Assembly (NCBI GenBank): GCA_041906185.1
Contig: JAYRJQ010000008.1
Span: forward strand, 1 to 64,000
Source: Roseateles_B sp041906185
GTDB lineage: Bacteria > Pseudomonadota > Gammaproteobacteria > Burkholderiales > Burkholderiaceae_C
DNA: 64,000 nucleotides
Reading direction: 5' to 3'
In this document: piece after piece, positions 63,829-64,000 of the stretch
Layout: each line of letters starts with the position of its first letter
Position numbering within the stretch: the stretch's first letter is position 1
Program-made: the position numbers and the translations under genes
The notes under the pieces: model-generated
The model's database searches: none
What the model was told of the DNA's origin: nothing
The model's input: only the letters and a program-made list of their open reading frames with translations

Positions 63829-64000
63829 TCAGCGCGTCTCGTCGAGGGCCAGGCGCAGGCCGAACAGCAGGAAGAGCATGCCGATGCTCCGGTTCAGCGC
63901 CGTCACCCAGGACGCCGGCACGCGGACGCGGCGGCTGGCGCCGGCCGTGAAGGCGGCGAGGCTCAGGCACCACAGCATGCCGTTGAGGTCGAAGACGAGG
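63829..64000 (-). CDS. LysE/RhtB-type amino-acid exporter, C-terminal end (partial)
   Basis: Reading in from the right edge, the last 56 codons on the minus strand encode LVFDLNGMLWCLSLAAFTAG, a basic linker RRVRVPASWVTALNRSIG, and a final helix MLFLLFGLRLALDETR before the stop at 63829-63831. That is the C-terminus of the LysE family. The rest lies outside the window. Confidence 0.7.
   Translation of the reverse strand, partial: LVFDLNGMLWCLSLAAFTAGASRRVRVPASWVTALNRSIGMLFLLFGLRLALDETR

Overview
The window is chromosomal DNA from a very GC-rich betaproteobacterium, most likely Burkholderiales near the Sphaerotilaceae/Comamonadaceae (Roseateles/Rubrivivax-like). I infer this from codon use, the AmpG, Kup, TIGR02450, Yej-type and ModE-ModB-ModC genes, and the dense, often overlapping gene order. 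I saw no rRNA, tRNA or CRISPR array.

Left end, 1 to about 7,800: an acquired block with visibly lower GC and mixed third-codon bases. It holds the 3' end of an integron integrase (any cassette array would lie to the left, outside the window), a small four-helix membrane protein, an IS630-family transposase, and a two-gene operon encoding an OLD-type ATPase/TOPRIM nuclease plus a UvrD-like helicase. That pair is a Gabija-type anti-phage system (class 2 OLD) with unusually large proteins and a charged insert inside the TOPRIM domain.

From 7,800 to 20,000: core-like DNA. A seven-gene minus-strand operon encodes a HlyD/MacA-like adaptor, a MacB/LolD-like ATPase, a TolC-like outer-membrane channel, two FtsX/MacB-type permeases, a sigma-54 response regulator and its histidine kinase. 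A textbook -24/-12 promoter and an upstream palindrome lie in front of the operon, so the terminal two-component pair probably controls it. LuxR- and Crp/Fnr-type regulators follow.

From 20,000 to 37,000: a Tat-type M48 protease, AmpG, a flavin reductase, a ParB-like protein, Kup, a chemotaxis receptor, a chalcone-isomerase-fold protein, a KdpDE-like two-component pair without kdpFABC, a GntR(YtrA)-controlled ABC transporter, an FAD oxidoreductase, a Trp-rich small protein and a frameshifted SDR gene.

From 37,000 to 44,500: a patch with signs of rearrangement. A membrane-protein gene is split by an in-frame TGA, and the 3' end of a methyltransferase gene is duplicated on both sides of an unknown exported protein. 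A ModE-like regulator, ModB and a short ModC follow without modA, then an HD protein, an alpha/beta hydrolase and a lipoprotein.

From 44,500 to 64,000: a Yej/Dpp-type peptide ABC transporter with two paralogous binding proteins, an AhpD-like protein, a GrpB-like protein, a TetR regulon (two matching operators, a 41-residue protein and a hydrolase), a nucleobase permease, two tandem diguanylate cyclases, a persulfide-dioxygenase-like enzyme overlapping a SulP anion transporter, and the end of a LysE-type exporter.
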